Shown here piece by piece: positions 9,435 through 21,394 of a stretch of 64,000 nt of DNA. Position numbers and translations under genes: made by a program. The notes under the pieces were generated by a model. The model was not told the origin of the DNA. It saw only the letters and a program-made list of their open reading frames with translations, and searched no databases. How positions within the stretch are numbered: the first letter of the stretch is position 1; each line of letters starts with the position of its first letter. Source of the DNA: Clostridium uliginosum (lineage in GTDB: Bacteria > Bacillota > Clostridia > Clostridiales > Clostridiaceae); assembly GCF_900112485.1 (NCBI RefSeq), contig NZ_FOMG01000001.1, forward strand, positions 1 through 64,000, written 5' to 3'.

Positions 9435-10277
9435 ATGCTTATCAATAAAATATTAAATAATAATGTAATAGTTAGTGTTGATGAAAATAACAATGAAATT
9501 ATCTGTATGGGTAGAGGAATTGCATTTAATAAAAAATGTGGGGATGAAGTTTTAAATGAAATGATTGATAAAATATACAAGCTTTCAAGTGAAGGTATGT
9601 CAAGTAAATTTCAAGAGTTACTAGCAAATATTCCATTAGATTACATGAAATTATCAGATGAAATTATTGAATATGCAAAAACAAGTTTAGGAAAGAAACT
9701 AAATGAGAGCAGTTATATTTCTTTAACAGATCATGTATATACGGCTATTCAGAGATTTTTAGATGGAGTATTAGTTAAAAATGCCTTGCTATGGGAAGTT
9801 AAAAGGTTTTACAAAGATGAATTTATAGTTGGTATGAAAGCTTTAGATATGATTGAAAATAGATTTAATGTTAGATTGCCAGATGACGAAGCTGGATTTA
9901 TTGCATTGCATATTGTTAATGCACAATTAGAGGAAGGTATATCAATTGGACATGATATTACTGGAGTAATACATGAGATATCTAAAATTGTGACATATTA
10001 TTTTAGCATAACATTTGATGAAAATTCAGTATATTATTATCGTTTTTGCACTCATCTAAAATTTTTTGCACAGAGATTATTTACTGGAAATGAATATAGA
10101 GATAAAAATGATGATGGACTGTTAGATGTTATTAAAGTTAAATATGCTGATGCATATGCATGCGTGCAAAAGATTACTAGTTTTATTGCTGATAAATATG
10201 CATATGATTTATCAGATGAGGAGCAGTTATATTTGACAATTCATATTACACGAATTGTACAAGAATCTAAAAGATAA
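9435..10277 (+). CDS. licT: BglG/LicT family transcription antiterminator
   Basis: The 280-residue protein has an N-terminal RNA-binding CAT domain (residues 1-55, KILNNNVIVSVDENNNEIIC MGRGIAF-like) and two PRD domains. PRD1 carries the conserved His in YISLTDHVYTAI; PRD2 shows the pairs FIALHIVNAQ and LYLTIHITRIV, whose His residues are phosphorylated by PTS proteins. It binds the RAT RNA to prevent termination when a beta-glucoside is present. A GGAGGAGG ribosome binding site precedes the ATG. The PTS and 6-phospho-beta-glucosidase genes follow, which fixes its role. Confidence 0.92.
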   Translation: MLINKILNNNVIVSVDENNNEIICMGRGIAFNKKCGDEVLNEMIDKIYKLSSEGMSSKFQELLANIPLDYMKLSDEIIEYAKTSLGKKLNESSYISLTDHVYTAIQRFLDGVLVKNALLWEVKRFYKDEFIVGMKALDMIENRFNVRLPDDEAGFIALHIVNAQLEEGISIGHDITGVIHEISKIVTYYFSITFDENSVYYYRFCTHLKFFAQRLFTGNEYRDKNDDGLLDVIKVKYADAYACVQKITSFIADKYAYDLSDEEQLYLTIHITRIVQESKR

Positions 10278-10363
10278 ATCCTAAACATCTGTTTAGAGAG
10301 ATATATATAATAAAAAAAAGGAGGTATAAATTCCTAGGGAATATGACAAATTAGAGTGATATT

Positions 10364-10390
10364 GGATAGTGACATTAAGTTGGCTAAACC
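10364..10390 (+). promoter_or_regulatory. Second RAT-like element upstream of bglP
   Basis: GGATAGTGACATTAAGTTGG followed by CTAAACC shares both conserved halves with the first RAT. No normal terminator follows. Instead CTTCAT and ATTATAA pair with TTATAAT and ATGAAAG to form an imperfect hairpin that ends just before the GGAGGAG ribosome binding site, without a T run. Confidence 0.6.
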
Positions 10391-10429
10391 TTCATGATTG
10401 AAAATTATAAATTAAAAATTATAATATGA

Positions 10430-12358
<1,929 letters not shown>

Positions 12359-12394
12359 TTCAAGCATATAAATTATATAATTTTATTAATTCAA

Positions 12395-12422
12395 AAAGGA
12401 AGATGCAAATCTTCCTTTTTGA
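12395..12422 (+). terminator. Hairpin between bglP and bglA
   Basis: AAAAAGGAAGAT and ATCTTCCTTTTT pair around a GCAA loop. It has terminator form without an obvious RAT, so it probably attenuates or processes the transcript ahead of bglA. Confidence 0.7.
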
Positions 12423-12431
12423 AGAAAGTGA

Positions 12432-13865
<1,434 letters not shown>

Positions 13866-13901
13866 TAAAAAACTAGAATAGCATTATAAGACAGGCTACT
13901 G

Positions 13902-14248
13902 AAAAAGGGGTTGTCTCAGAATTATCAAGTGAAGTAATAACAAAGAAATAGAAATAACATTTATTAAAGAAGACTAGAAAAATTTCGCTAAGGCATATGA
14001 AACAAAATAGACTAGCATACTGACTTGTTATTTTGTTGAATATGCCTAATAGTTTCTAACATTTAAAGTTGTACCCATAAAAGATTGCTCCTAATATGCA
14101 TTAGGACAATCATTTATGGAACACCTTCAAATTAAGAAACTCTAAGCTTATTTTTCAATGCTTCTTCCACAAATGTTATTTCTATTTCTTTTTTTTGAAT
14201 ATACATCATATCATTAAATGATTTGTATTATGATGCAGCCCCTTTTTT
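13902..14248. mobile_element. 347-bp palindromic MITE or IS remnant
   Basis: The ends AAAAAGGGGTTGTCTCAGAA (left) and the complement of ATGATGCAGCCCCTTTTTT (right) are imperfect inverted repeats of about 21 bp. The arms remain complementary deeper in: AAAGAAATAGAAATAACATT recurs inverted at about 14165-14195, and GGCATATGAAACAAAATA pairs with TATTTTGTTGAATATGCC. There is no ORF. The GGGGTTGTCTCA terminus recalls IS1182-type ends, from memory. A half copy lies at 8032-8144. Confidence 0.7.
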
Positions 14249-14310
14249 AATTTATGATAAATTACACTTCACCTCTAATTAATAAAATTACAAAAATTAT
14301 ACAAAAAATA

Positions 14311-14344
14311 AAACTCCTAAAAATCTTTAGAATTTTAGGAGTTT
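14311..14344 (-). terminator. Terminator of the DUF503 gene
   Basis: AAACTCCTAAAA and TTTTAGGAGTTT form a 12-bp stem. Read on the minus strand it is followed by a T-rich run. Confidence 0.8.
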
Positions 14345-14363
14345 AGAACTTAAGAATTTAATT

Positions 14364-14651
14364 TTAAAACACATCTTTATCATTTTCTATATTTACAATT
14401 TCAGCATCGGTATTAACTTCTATAAAGTTTATAATATTTTCAAAAGTAGAATCTACCATTGCACTTGTATTACAAACACCAGCAATTCCAATTACAATAG
14501 TTTGATGTATATCTTGATTATCAACTTCTCCAACGGATATATTAAATTTATTTTTTAGCTTTTGAATTATACTTTTAACAACCATTCTTTTTTCCTTTAA
14601 AGAATGAACCCAGCTAGCTCTTAATGTTACTTTTATTAATAATATTTTCAT
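14364..14651 (-). CDS. DUF503 family protein (YlxP-like)
   Basis: This 95-residue protein reads MKILLIKVTLRASWVHSLKE then KRMVVKSIIQKLKNKFNISV, the LRASWVHSLKEKR signature of DUF503. A ferredoxin-like fold is known for the family, and the YlxP member is encoded near ribosome-assembly genes in many Firmicutes. Here it stands alone, convergent with the MITE and ending in its own terminator. The role is unknown; a link to ribosome maturation is by analogy only. Confidence 0.8.
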   Translation of the reverse strand: MKILLIKVTLRASWVHSLKEKRMVVKSIIQKLKNKFNISVGEVDNQDIHQTIVIGIAGVCNTSAMVDSTFENIINFIEVNTDAEIVNIENDKDVF

Positions 14652-14806
14652 ATATTAACTCCTTTTCTATAAGATTTATGATATTTATAAAGAAACACCT
14701 ATATAAACAGAATTTATAATATTTTTTTATAAATATATTATAAATATTCTAAATCATATTTATTCTTAAGAATATGTAATAAATGTATAATTAGAGTAAT
14801 AAAACT

Positions 14807-15067
14807 GTGGAGGGTGGAAAAATAGGAGAAACTATAGTTACTCTAACGGCAAGAGAATATGCAATACTAGAATTATTATTAACTAATCCTAATAAGGTAT
14901 ATAGTAAATCTAATATTTTTAAAAGTATATGGGGAGACGAATTTTTAGATGATGATAATACTGTAAATGTACACGTGAGTAGATTGAGAACTAAGTTATC
15001 TAGTGGAAATAATAAGGAAGATTATATAGAAACAATCTGGGGAATGGAATATAAATTAAAAAAATAG
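14807..15067 (+). pseudogene. Orphan OmpR-type winged-helix domain (truncated response regulator)
   Basis: The 86 codons encode only the DNA-binding half of an OmpR/PhoB response regulator: VTLTAREYAILELLLTNPNK, VYSKSNIFKSIWGDE and DNTVNVHVSRLRTKL, then IETIWGMEYKL. The receiver domain with its phospho-acceptor Asp is missing and there is no upstream ORF for it. In most relatives the last block reads TVRGxGYKL; here WGMEYKL shows drift. The only start is a GTG that overlaps GGAGGG. It may be a decayed regulator or a stand-alone DNA-binding protein; decay is more likely. Confidence 0.6.
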
Positions 15068-15075
15068 ATAATTAA

Positions 15076-15109
15076 GTACTACAATATCAATACTATATTA
15101 AAACAGAGC
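15076..15109 (-). repeat. Solo end of a GGCT-type inverted-repeat element (reverse orientation)
   Basis: Read on the minus strand it begins GGCTCTGTTTTAATATAGTA followed by TTGATATTGTAGTA, matching the ends of the 27248-27400 element. It lies just after the winged-helix remnant. Confidence 0.5.
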
Positions 15110-15222
15110 CTTATTTAAAAATTAATAAACTGTAATATTATATTAAGAAATGTTTAATATAATTGACAAGCAGCTGACAAAAACTAATAATAATATATTT
15201 ATTAGAGAGGATGTGTAATCGC

Positions 15223-15480
15223 ATGGCAAAAGAAAATAAAGAATTAGAAATAAAAAAAGAAGTTACAATAGAAGATAAAAAAATATTAAGTATAGCCTTA
15301 AATGGAATAAAAGGATGGGAATTTAAGCCTATAACAGTGATTACTAATGGCATAGAAGATTATTATTTTATTTGTAAAGTAAGAACAATTATAGAAGATT
15401 TACAAATGAAAATGGCAAAATTATATATTAAAATTCAAAATAAAAATCCAATATTATTAAGTATAGAAGAAATAGTTTAA
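15223..15480 (+). CDS. Small hypothetical protein
   Basis: The protein has 85 residues from the ATG at 15223; an upstream in-frame ATG at 15211 abuts the AGAGAGG ribosome binding site and is less likely. The first 20 residues are highly charged (KENKELEIKKEVTIEDKKI), followed by an alpha/beta-like stretch. No motif is recognised. A large hairpin terminator follows immediately, supporting it as an independent short transcript. Confidence 0.55.
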   Translation: MAKENKELEIKKEVTIEDKKILSIALNGIKGWEFKPITVITNGIEDYYFICKVRTIIEDLQMKMAKLYIKIQNKNPILLSIEEIV

Positions 15481-15483
15481 TAA

Positions 15484-15590
15484 AGCAGTAGGTAATAGAA
15501 ATGAAATGCACCTCCAAATGTTACATATGATATATCATATGTCTAACATTTGGGGGTGCACTTCAAAATCTTACTTACTGCTTTTTGTTT
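15484..15590 (+). terminator. Long hairpin terminator
   Basis: TGCACCTCCAAATGTTA (from 15507) pairs with TAACATTTGGGGGTGCA (to 15560) around an internal CATATGATATATCATATG palindrome. The outer AGCAGTA pairs with TACTGCT, followed by TTTTTG. Confidence 0.75.
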
Positions 15591-15756
15591 GATTTAAATT
15601 ATAAATAATAGTGAAATTATATATATAAATATAAAAAATATTATTGAAAATATGTTGGGGAAATAATGAAAAACTTAATTTAAAAAATCTTTCACCAATA
15701 AAAATTTAATTCTATATTATAAATAAAGAAGATAAAGTAAAGGGAGATGAGATGGT

Positions 15757-16260
15757 GTGGCACAAAATTCAAACTACAAAAATAATTATTATAGGTATAA
15801 TAAAAGCAATAATGAACATACAAGTGATAGAAATGATGGAATAAATTTTACTGAAGAGGATATAGAAAAATTAAGATTATTAGATATACAAAGACGTGCT
15901 CAAATAATAAGTATATACGCTTCTATCCTTTCATATATGTCAACAATAGAAGGAATTGAATTAATTTATAGTAAATATACCAATAATTCAAATTCAAATA
16001 ATGTGCCAAATCCAGATATTCCAGCTTTACAATCAGTTTATCTTGGGCTAATTACAAGGTCAATATTTACTGAAATAGGAGTTAACAAATACAATATGTT
16101 ATATGAAAAGTACATTAATGGAAAAATTACTTATTCGCTTAAACCTAATATAGATATTAATATAGGAAATATGTTAGGAATTATATCATCTTATTATACA
16201 TTGAGAGGCACAAAAGGAATTTATGATAGAGATATTAATCAACCTATATTTGGAATATGA
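15757..16260 (+). CDS. Asn/Tyr-rich hypothetical protein
   Basis: The 167-residue protein has a GTG start behind GGGAGATGAG. Residues 2-30 are very rich in Asn, Tyr and Ser (NSNYKNNYYRYNKSNNEH), then come two helical stretches (FTEEDIEKLRLLDIQRRAQI and a C-terminal helix). No catalytic motif or signal peptide is visible. The composition recalls small spore-coat-associated proteins of clostridia, but nothing proves that. It is monocistronic. Confidence 0.6.
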   Translation: MAQNSNYKNNYYRYNKSNNEHTSDRNDGINFTEEDIEKLRLLDIQRRAQIISIYASILSYMSTIEGIELIYSKYTNNSNSNNVPNPDIPALQSVYLGLITRSIFTEIGVNKYNMLYEKYINGKITYSLKPNIDINIGNMLGIISSYYTLRGTKGIYDRDINQPIFGI

Positions 16261-16369
16261 ACAAAGTTTTTAGTTTCAGGTGGTGGAGTTTTTAATCCAT
16301 TAGGAACTAAGAAAAAGTTATTAGATTAGATCTATTTTAAACCATTCTTATGTAAATTAGACAAAAAAG

Positions 16370-16398
16370 TTCAAAATAAAACAAAATTATGCTAAAAT
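16370..16398 (+). promoter_or_regulatory. Candidate promoter of the retron operon
   Basis: TTCAAA (16370-16375), a 17-base spacer and TAAAAT (16393-16398) with an extended TGC before the -10 box lie upstream of the first retron gene. The 16261-16530 gap otherwise holds one GGCT-type element end (16467-16497) and a small TTTAGTGTTTTACACTAAA hairpin. Confidence 0.5.
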
Positions 16399-16466
16399 AG
16401 ATAATAATGAATTATATGGTTTTAGTGTTTTACACTAAATAATAATAATTATGATATTAAAAATTA

Positions 16467-16497
16467 GGCTATGTTTTAAAATAGTGCTGATATGGTA
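16467..16497 (+). repeat. Solo end of a GGCT-type inverted-repeat element
   Basis: GGCTATGTTTTAAAATAGTG and then CTGATATGGTA matches the ends at 7826, 15109 and 27248-27400. It lies in the leader of the retron operon. Confidence 0.5.
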
Positions 16498-16578
16498 AAT
16501 TACAATGCCAGTTGGTGCTTATATTAAAATATGAACATTTACTTAAAATATAGCTCAAAATTAAGGTGGTTTACTGTT

Positions 16579-19500
16579 ATGTCAAAGTCTAAAGAAAACA
16601 ACTTTTTTAAAACAGTTTTCTCTTTTTTAAAATCGAAAGAAGGCACAATTGAACAGCCAGACTTAAACGAAAATGAGATTAATGAAAACTGTTTAGTTAA
16701 AAAAACTAAAGTACAAAAAAGAATATGGAAAAAGGATTATAACCCATTAAGAAGTATAGTTTTATGGGGATATGATAGCAATGATAATCCAAGTTTTCTT
16801 ATTCTTTATGGAGAACATGAATTTAAAAGTACTGAAAGTGATGGAGAATCTATTAATAATATTCTTGAAGATGATGTTAAATATACTAGTTATGTCATAT
16901 TCAAAGGCAAAGAAGGACATTTACCATCTTTCCAAGCAGTAAAAATTATAGAAGATGGTGGATATTATAATAGGAATAAAGATGAAGATTTTCCTAAAAT
17001 GTATTATAAAACAGGAATAAAATATAATTGGTACTGGAATAGAGATGAAAATTATTTAGTTAAGGAATTTAAAAAGTTAGAATCAGAAAAGCAAATTGTA
17101 TTGCCTTATTTTACAGAAGTATCTTATGAAGAATGTGTAGAGAAGGTAAAATCCCAAAACATTAAATTTCCTGACTTTAAATTAGCTAAACATCCTAATG
17201 AAATTTTGAAATTAGATGAAGATATTTCTAAGTATTATGCAATTATTTATGATATGTTGAGTAATGAAAATCTTTATATGAGAAAAAAGAGTTTAAATGA
17301 ATTGCTTGAAAGTAATGCGCCGAAAGAGATATATGATTTGCTTTTAAAGGTGGGAAGTACTGAATTAGTATCTGGTTTGTTTTTAGAACTTGCTAAGAGA
17401 AAGAATTCATTATTAATTGAAGAAGCAAAAACTATTACTGAATCTGATATAAATTGGGGTGGCGAAAATTATACAAAAGGTGTAAAGAGATGTACAAATA
17501 TCTATATAAATACAATAACTCCAGAGTTAAAGAAGAATAGAGTAATTTCTATACGTGAACATTTACCACAAATGGATTTACATCTTATCAGTATTAATGG
17601 TAAGGATATTCAGCCAAATAAAATACTTGAAGGAGTTCATTATAGAAAATATGCTGCACAGGAGTTACTAAAAGAATATTACGGAAGATATGATTATGAA
17701 AAGGGTGAATGGATACAGTATAGATGTCCAGAACGTTATAAAGTAGGTCCTTATACTGATGGGGTAATATTAAATACTATTGATTTTAAAAATACAATAG
17801 AGGAAGCTGAAGCTTATGGACTAGCAGATGTTATTGGAAAAATAGCATATTATTTAGATGCACCACGATTAACTTATTATTTTAAAGGTAGTGGTAAAAG
17901 TAAAGAACTAAAATATTTTAAGAGATATGTAAGAAGAATTATTGATTCTTATGGAAAGAATGATCCGGACAAATTTATGGAAGCAATGAAATCTCTTTTA
18001 ACAAGTTATACAAAATATGATTATGTATGTAAATTCCGTGGTAATTTTCAATTTAATGATTTTATAAAGAACTATCTATATTATGATTTTAATGAAAAAC
18101 CTCCTACTGGTTGGGATAATTGGTATGCTAGACATGAGTGGATGGAAAGTGACCAATTAATGAAACTTGAAGGACGATATGAGTTTATGAAGGAAATTTG
18201 GGATAGCCATCTAGAAGATGTATTAGATATTGCTATTAATTCAAATATTAACTCAGTATTTAAAGCATGTTATTATATTTTGAAGGATTCTGAAAAAACT
18301 AATGAACTTATTAATAAAATGTCTTACAAGCAGCTAAGTGATTTAACACAAGTTTCTTATGAACCACTTGCACACATGTTTATGGATATTCTTACGAAAA
18401 AGTTAAATAAGCTTAATACATTTGATTCAAAATTAATGATTGATTTAATTAATAGTAGTGATGAAGCTATTCATGAGATTGCTATGAAATTCTTTGAAAG
18501 AACTAATGGCTCATTTAAAGCTAATGATATAGTGGATTTAATGTTTTTAGATAATCTTAATGATTGGACAAGTTTATTTAAGGAAAATGTTCTTTCTTTA
18601 GAGGGAAATGAGTATTTAAAATTTGTAAAAGCTATTATAAATAATGCTGATAGATTTAAAAATTCTAATATTAGTTTTTCTAAGGATATTAAGGATTTAC
18701 TTTCACTTTCTACGAGCAAAATCCAAAATATTTTAGATAATGAAAAGATAAGTTTAATATCATATATTATTTCATCAATTTTTGATAAAGCTACAATGCC
18801 AGAATGGATGGAAGTATTTTTAGAAGAAGTGATTTTCTCACTTTCATATGAAGATTTAGATGATTTACTTAAGGGAGTTGTTATAGAATCTACACCAAAA
18901 GCAATTTCAGTAAGAAATAGACAAATTATTTCTATTTTAGAATCAATACAAAATAAGAATTTACCTTGTGATGCTGAATTTATAAGCATATTAGAATCTG
19001 GTACATCTCAAATGATTAAAATATTGTTTGGAATTATCATGGAAAACTGTGAAGAATTAAATAGAAGATTTTCTACCTTATTAATTATGTTTGAATCTGA
19101 TGTAACTATACTTAATAAAAAAGCAGAAGAAATTTTTGATAATATGGCTAAAGAAAAACAAAAGAAATTGCATGGAATTATAATTGATTCTCCTGTAAAG
19201 AAAGTATATTTATTTGGACTTAGAAAATTAGATGAAATTTATAGAGATTTAATTCCTAAGGAATTTATCATTCAAATGTTAGAGCATACTTCTAATGAGG
19301 TGAAAGCTTATATTTCTGATAAGACAAATGAAATACTACATAATTTAGGCAATGGAAATGAAGATATTTTCATGTATTATGTAAAGACTCTTTTATTTCT
19401 TCCTAATAGAATTTCTAAGAGTAAAGACAATGTATATGAAGCTATTCCTAAATTTGTACTTAAATATAGAAATAAATTAGATGAATTTGAAGATATGCTA

Positions 19501-19596
19501 TTAGATATTGGAGGTTCAAATGTAATTATAGATTCAGAACGTGCACTTATTACATTAGCTAAAATTAGAAAGGAGGTTATGTTCATTGAAGGTTAA
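16579..19596 (+). CDS. Retron-associated HEAT/ARM-repeat-like protein
   Basis: This large protein has 1005 residues from the ATG at 16579, chosen because AAGGTGG lies nine bases before it; an upstream ATG at 16531 has no such site. Residues about 30-250 form a globular N-terminal part. From about 430 onward almost everything is amphipathic alpha-helix in pairs (for example SSDEAIHEIAMKFFERTNG, TSNEVKAYISDKTNEILHNL), as in HEAT or ARM solenoids. No ATPase or nuclease motif was seen. It overlaps the SWIM gene by 11 bases, and the RT follows, so the three are translationally coupled. In retrons, partner proteins of this sort act as effectors or scaffolds; this is inference. Confidence 0.75.
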   Translation: MSKSKENNFFKTVFSFLKSKEGTIEQPDLNENEINENCLVKKTKVQKRIWKKDYNPLRSIVLWGYDSNDNPSFLILYGEHEFKSTESDGESINNILEDDVKYTSYVIFKGKEGHLPSFQAVKIIEDGGYYNRNKDEDFPKMYYKTGIKYNWYWNRDENYLVKEFKKLESEKQIVLPYFTEVSYEECVEKVKSQNIKFPDFKLAKHPNEILKLDEDISKYYAIIYDMLSNENLYMRKKSLNELLESNAPKEIYDLLLKVGSTELVSGLFLELAKRKNSLLIEEAKTITESDINWGGENYTKGVKRCTNIYINTITPELKKNRVISIREHLPQMDLHLISINGKDIQPNKILEGVHYRKYAAQELLKEYYGRYDYEKGEWIQYRCPERYKVGPYTDGVILNTIDFKNTIEEAEAYGLADVIGKIAYYLDAPRLTYYFKGSGKSKELKYFKRYVRRIIDSYGKNDPDKFMEAMKSLLTSYTKYDYVCKFRGNFQFNDFIKNYLYYDFNEKPPTGWDNWYARHEWMESDQLMKLEGRYEFMKEIWDSHLEDVLDIAINSNINSVFKACYYILKDSEKTNELINKMSYKQLSDLTQVSYEPLAHMFMDILTKKLNKLNTFDSKLMIDLINSSDEAIHEIAMKFFERTNGSFKANDIVDLMFLDNLNDWTSLFKENVLSLEGNEYLKFVKAIINNADRFKNSNISFSKDIKDLLSLSTSKIQNILDNEKISLISYIISSIFDKATMPEWMEVFLEEVIFSLSYEDLDDLLKGVVIESTPKAISVRNRQIISILESIQNKNLPCDAEFISILESGTSQMIKILFGIIMENCEELNRRFSTLLIMFESDVTILNKKAEEIFDNMAKEKQKKLHGIIIDSPVKKVYLFGLRKLDEIYRDLIPKEFIIQMLEHTSNEVKAYISDKTNEILHNLGNGNEDIFMYYVKTLLFLPNRISKSKDNVYEAIPKFVLKYRNKLDEFEDMLLDIGGSNVIIDSERALITLAKIRKEVMFIEG

Positions 19597-21394
19597 TTAT
19601 CAATATGCAAGTCCATCAATGTGTATAAAGCAAAATGAACAAACTGTCTTAGGACTTAGTCCTGATCTTTCTAGAGATGAAAAGGTATCTTTTTTAGGTA
19701 AATTAAAGCATCCACTTATTTTTAGAGATGCAATGCTTATGCTTCGTGAAATTGTTATTTCAGACGCAAGCCAAAAAAAGAAAGAAAGAGTTGAATTTTT
19801 TGAGTGGCTTGATGGAGAAATTGAAAGACGAATTTTAAAACATGAACAATATTTGCCACAGGTTAGAGAAAATCTTAATAAGGATATGAATGATTTAATA
19901 GGTAAATTAGAAGATAAAAATACAGATATATTCAAGCTGATTGATGTTAAAAATAATCTTAAAAAAGAAATTGATAAACATGATATTTGGAAAGATTACT
20001 ATAAAATCGAAAAAGATTTTTGGAAATTCATAAAAGATAGAGATCTTGATCTTTGGTTTGTTTTAGACCCTGTAATAACAGTACATCCTGATATGGTATC
20101 TTTTGAAGCATTTTCTGTGGATGAATCTACATATGGATGTTTATCAATTGATATGGAAGAATTTGAATTGCTTCAAAAGCCATCTTTAGGAACAACTAAT
20201 ATAGATTTTTCAGCTAAATTAGCTAAGGAAATTGAAAGATTTAGAACATATAGTGATGTAGAGCTTTCTGTTAATCCAGAAGGTTTTGCAGTAGATACTG
20301 GGGTAATGCCTGAACATATGGAAAAGAAAATAGACCTTCCTGAAACGTGGATAAAGGGATTTAATCAAGTTTCTTCAGCTGCAAGTTTAGGTGGGATAGA
20401 TATTGAATTATCACCTATAGATATGTATGATATATGTTCATTTCTAAGAAGACATAAAGCTAAAAAAAGTCCAAGATATATGAAGTGGGTACTAGAGCCT
20501 AATAAACCTGTAAAAATTATTTTTGAACCTTTTGGTACGGTTCTTACACTTAAAGCAATATATACTGGAGAAAAAAAGCGAGAAGAGAAAATGTGGGGAA
20601 GAAGACGTTGGCTAGTCTTAGAAAAGATAATTCCACTATCTAAGTCTTTTAAAGTAAGACTGCTTGGTTTTGGAATGCCACAATTTATTACAGCTGATAT
20701 GGGAACAATGAAAATGACTATAGGTTTTTCATCATGGTCTTCTAATGACTGGGTTAAAGGAACTGCCTTTAATATTTTAGGAGGATTTATTGGTGATGGA
20801 AACTATGATAAAGTTTATAAATTATTAAAAGAAAAGCGCTATGCTTCAATGGAGAGTATTTATGATAATTTAAATGAAGATTCAAAGAGCGTAAATAAAG
20901 CAGGAATAGGTATGCTTTTAAGACGTGGTGAAGGTTATTATGATGCAGTAAATGATAATATAAGATTTAGAAAATTATGCAATGCACCCATTCCAAAAGA
21001 ATTATATGAAACAACAGATATTGAGTTAAAAGTTCAAGAACATATAGATGAAGGAATGGATAATTTCAGAGTAAGAATGAGTGATGATAATGAATTTATT
21101 TTTACACATTCATTAAAAATGCCAAATAGTAAATATAAAAAATGGAAATATTATCGTACAGATGATTATAATAGAGAATTTGATTTAACAGAAACTTTAT
21201 TAACAATAGATGAAGATGGCCAAATTTCAAAAGTTAAATGTAACTGTAGAGAGTTTAATAAGGGACCTAGAAACATTTCAGCTCCTTGTGCGCATATTCT
21301 TGCTTTATATATGATTTCTACAAAATTTTTGAGATTAAAACTAGAGCCTAACAAAGAATACAAAATCAATGATATTATGGAGACAGTACTATGA
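19586..21394 (+). CDS. Retron-associated SWIM zinc-finger protein
   Basis: The protein has 602 residues with a TTG start behind AGGAGG. Near the C-terminus (about 552-570) lies C-x-C-x13-C-x-H in KCNCREFNKGPRNISAPCAH, the SWIM zinc-binding pattern. The N-terminal 130 residues are charged and helical; the middle contains an RRRWLVLEKIIPL-type segment that may be a winged-helix-like DNA-binding region. From memory, published retron classification links an ARM/HEAT protein plus a winged-helix SWIM protein with an RT (type XIII). Its stop overlaps the RT start in ATGATG. It should act with the RT and the reverse-transcribed DNA, mechanism unknown. Confidence 0.78.
   Translation: MKVNYQYASPSMCIKQNEQTVLGLSPDLSRDEKVSFLGKLKHPLIFRDAMLMLREIVISDASQKKKERVEFFEWLDGEIERRILKHEQYLPQVRENLNKDMNDLIGKLEDKNTDIFKLIDVKNNLKKEIDKHDIWKDYYKIEKDFWKFIKDRDLDLWFVLDPVITVHPDMVSFEAFSVDESTYGCLSIDMEEFELLQKPSLGTTNIDFSAKLAKEIERFRTYSDVELSVNPEGFAVDTGVMPEHMEKKIDLPETWIKGFNQVSSAASLGGIDIELSPIDMYDICSFLRRHKAKKSPRYMKWVLEPNKPVKIIFEPFGTVLTLKAIYTGEKKREEKMWGRRRWLVLEKIIPLSKSFKVRLLGFGMPQFITADMGTMKMTIGFSSWSSNDWVKGTAFNILGGFIGDGNYDKVYKLLKEKRYASMESIYDNLNEDSKSVNKAGIGMLLRRGEGYYDAVNDNIRFRKLCNAPIPKELYETTDIELKVQEHIDEGMDNFRVRMSDDNEFIFTHSLKMPNSKYKKWKYYRTDDYNREFDLTETLLTIDEDGQISKVKCNCREFNKGPRNISAPCAHILALYMISTKFLRLKLEPNKEYKINDIMETVL

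Noticed and set aside
16261..16530. Retron RNA in the usual place upstream of the operon
   Set aside because: Only a small TTTAGTG/CACTAAA hairpin and a mobile-element end were found; there is no a1/a2 repeat or msd-like stem.
18471..18989. 172-codon antisense ORF inside the HEAT-like gene
   Set aside because: It is a shadow of an AT-rich coding frame: Ser/Leu/Ile-rich with no start signals and no support from motifs.
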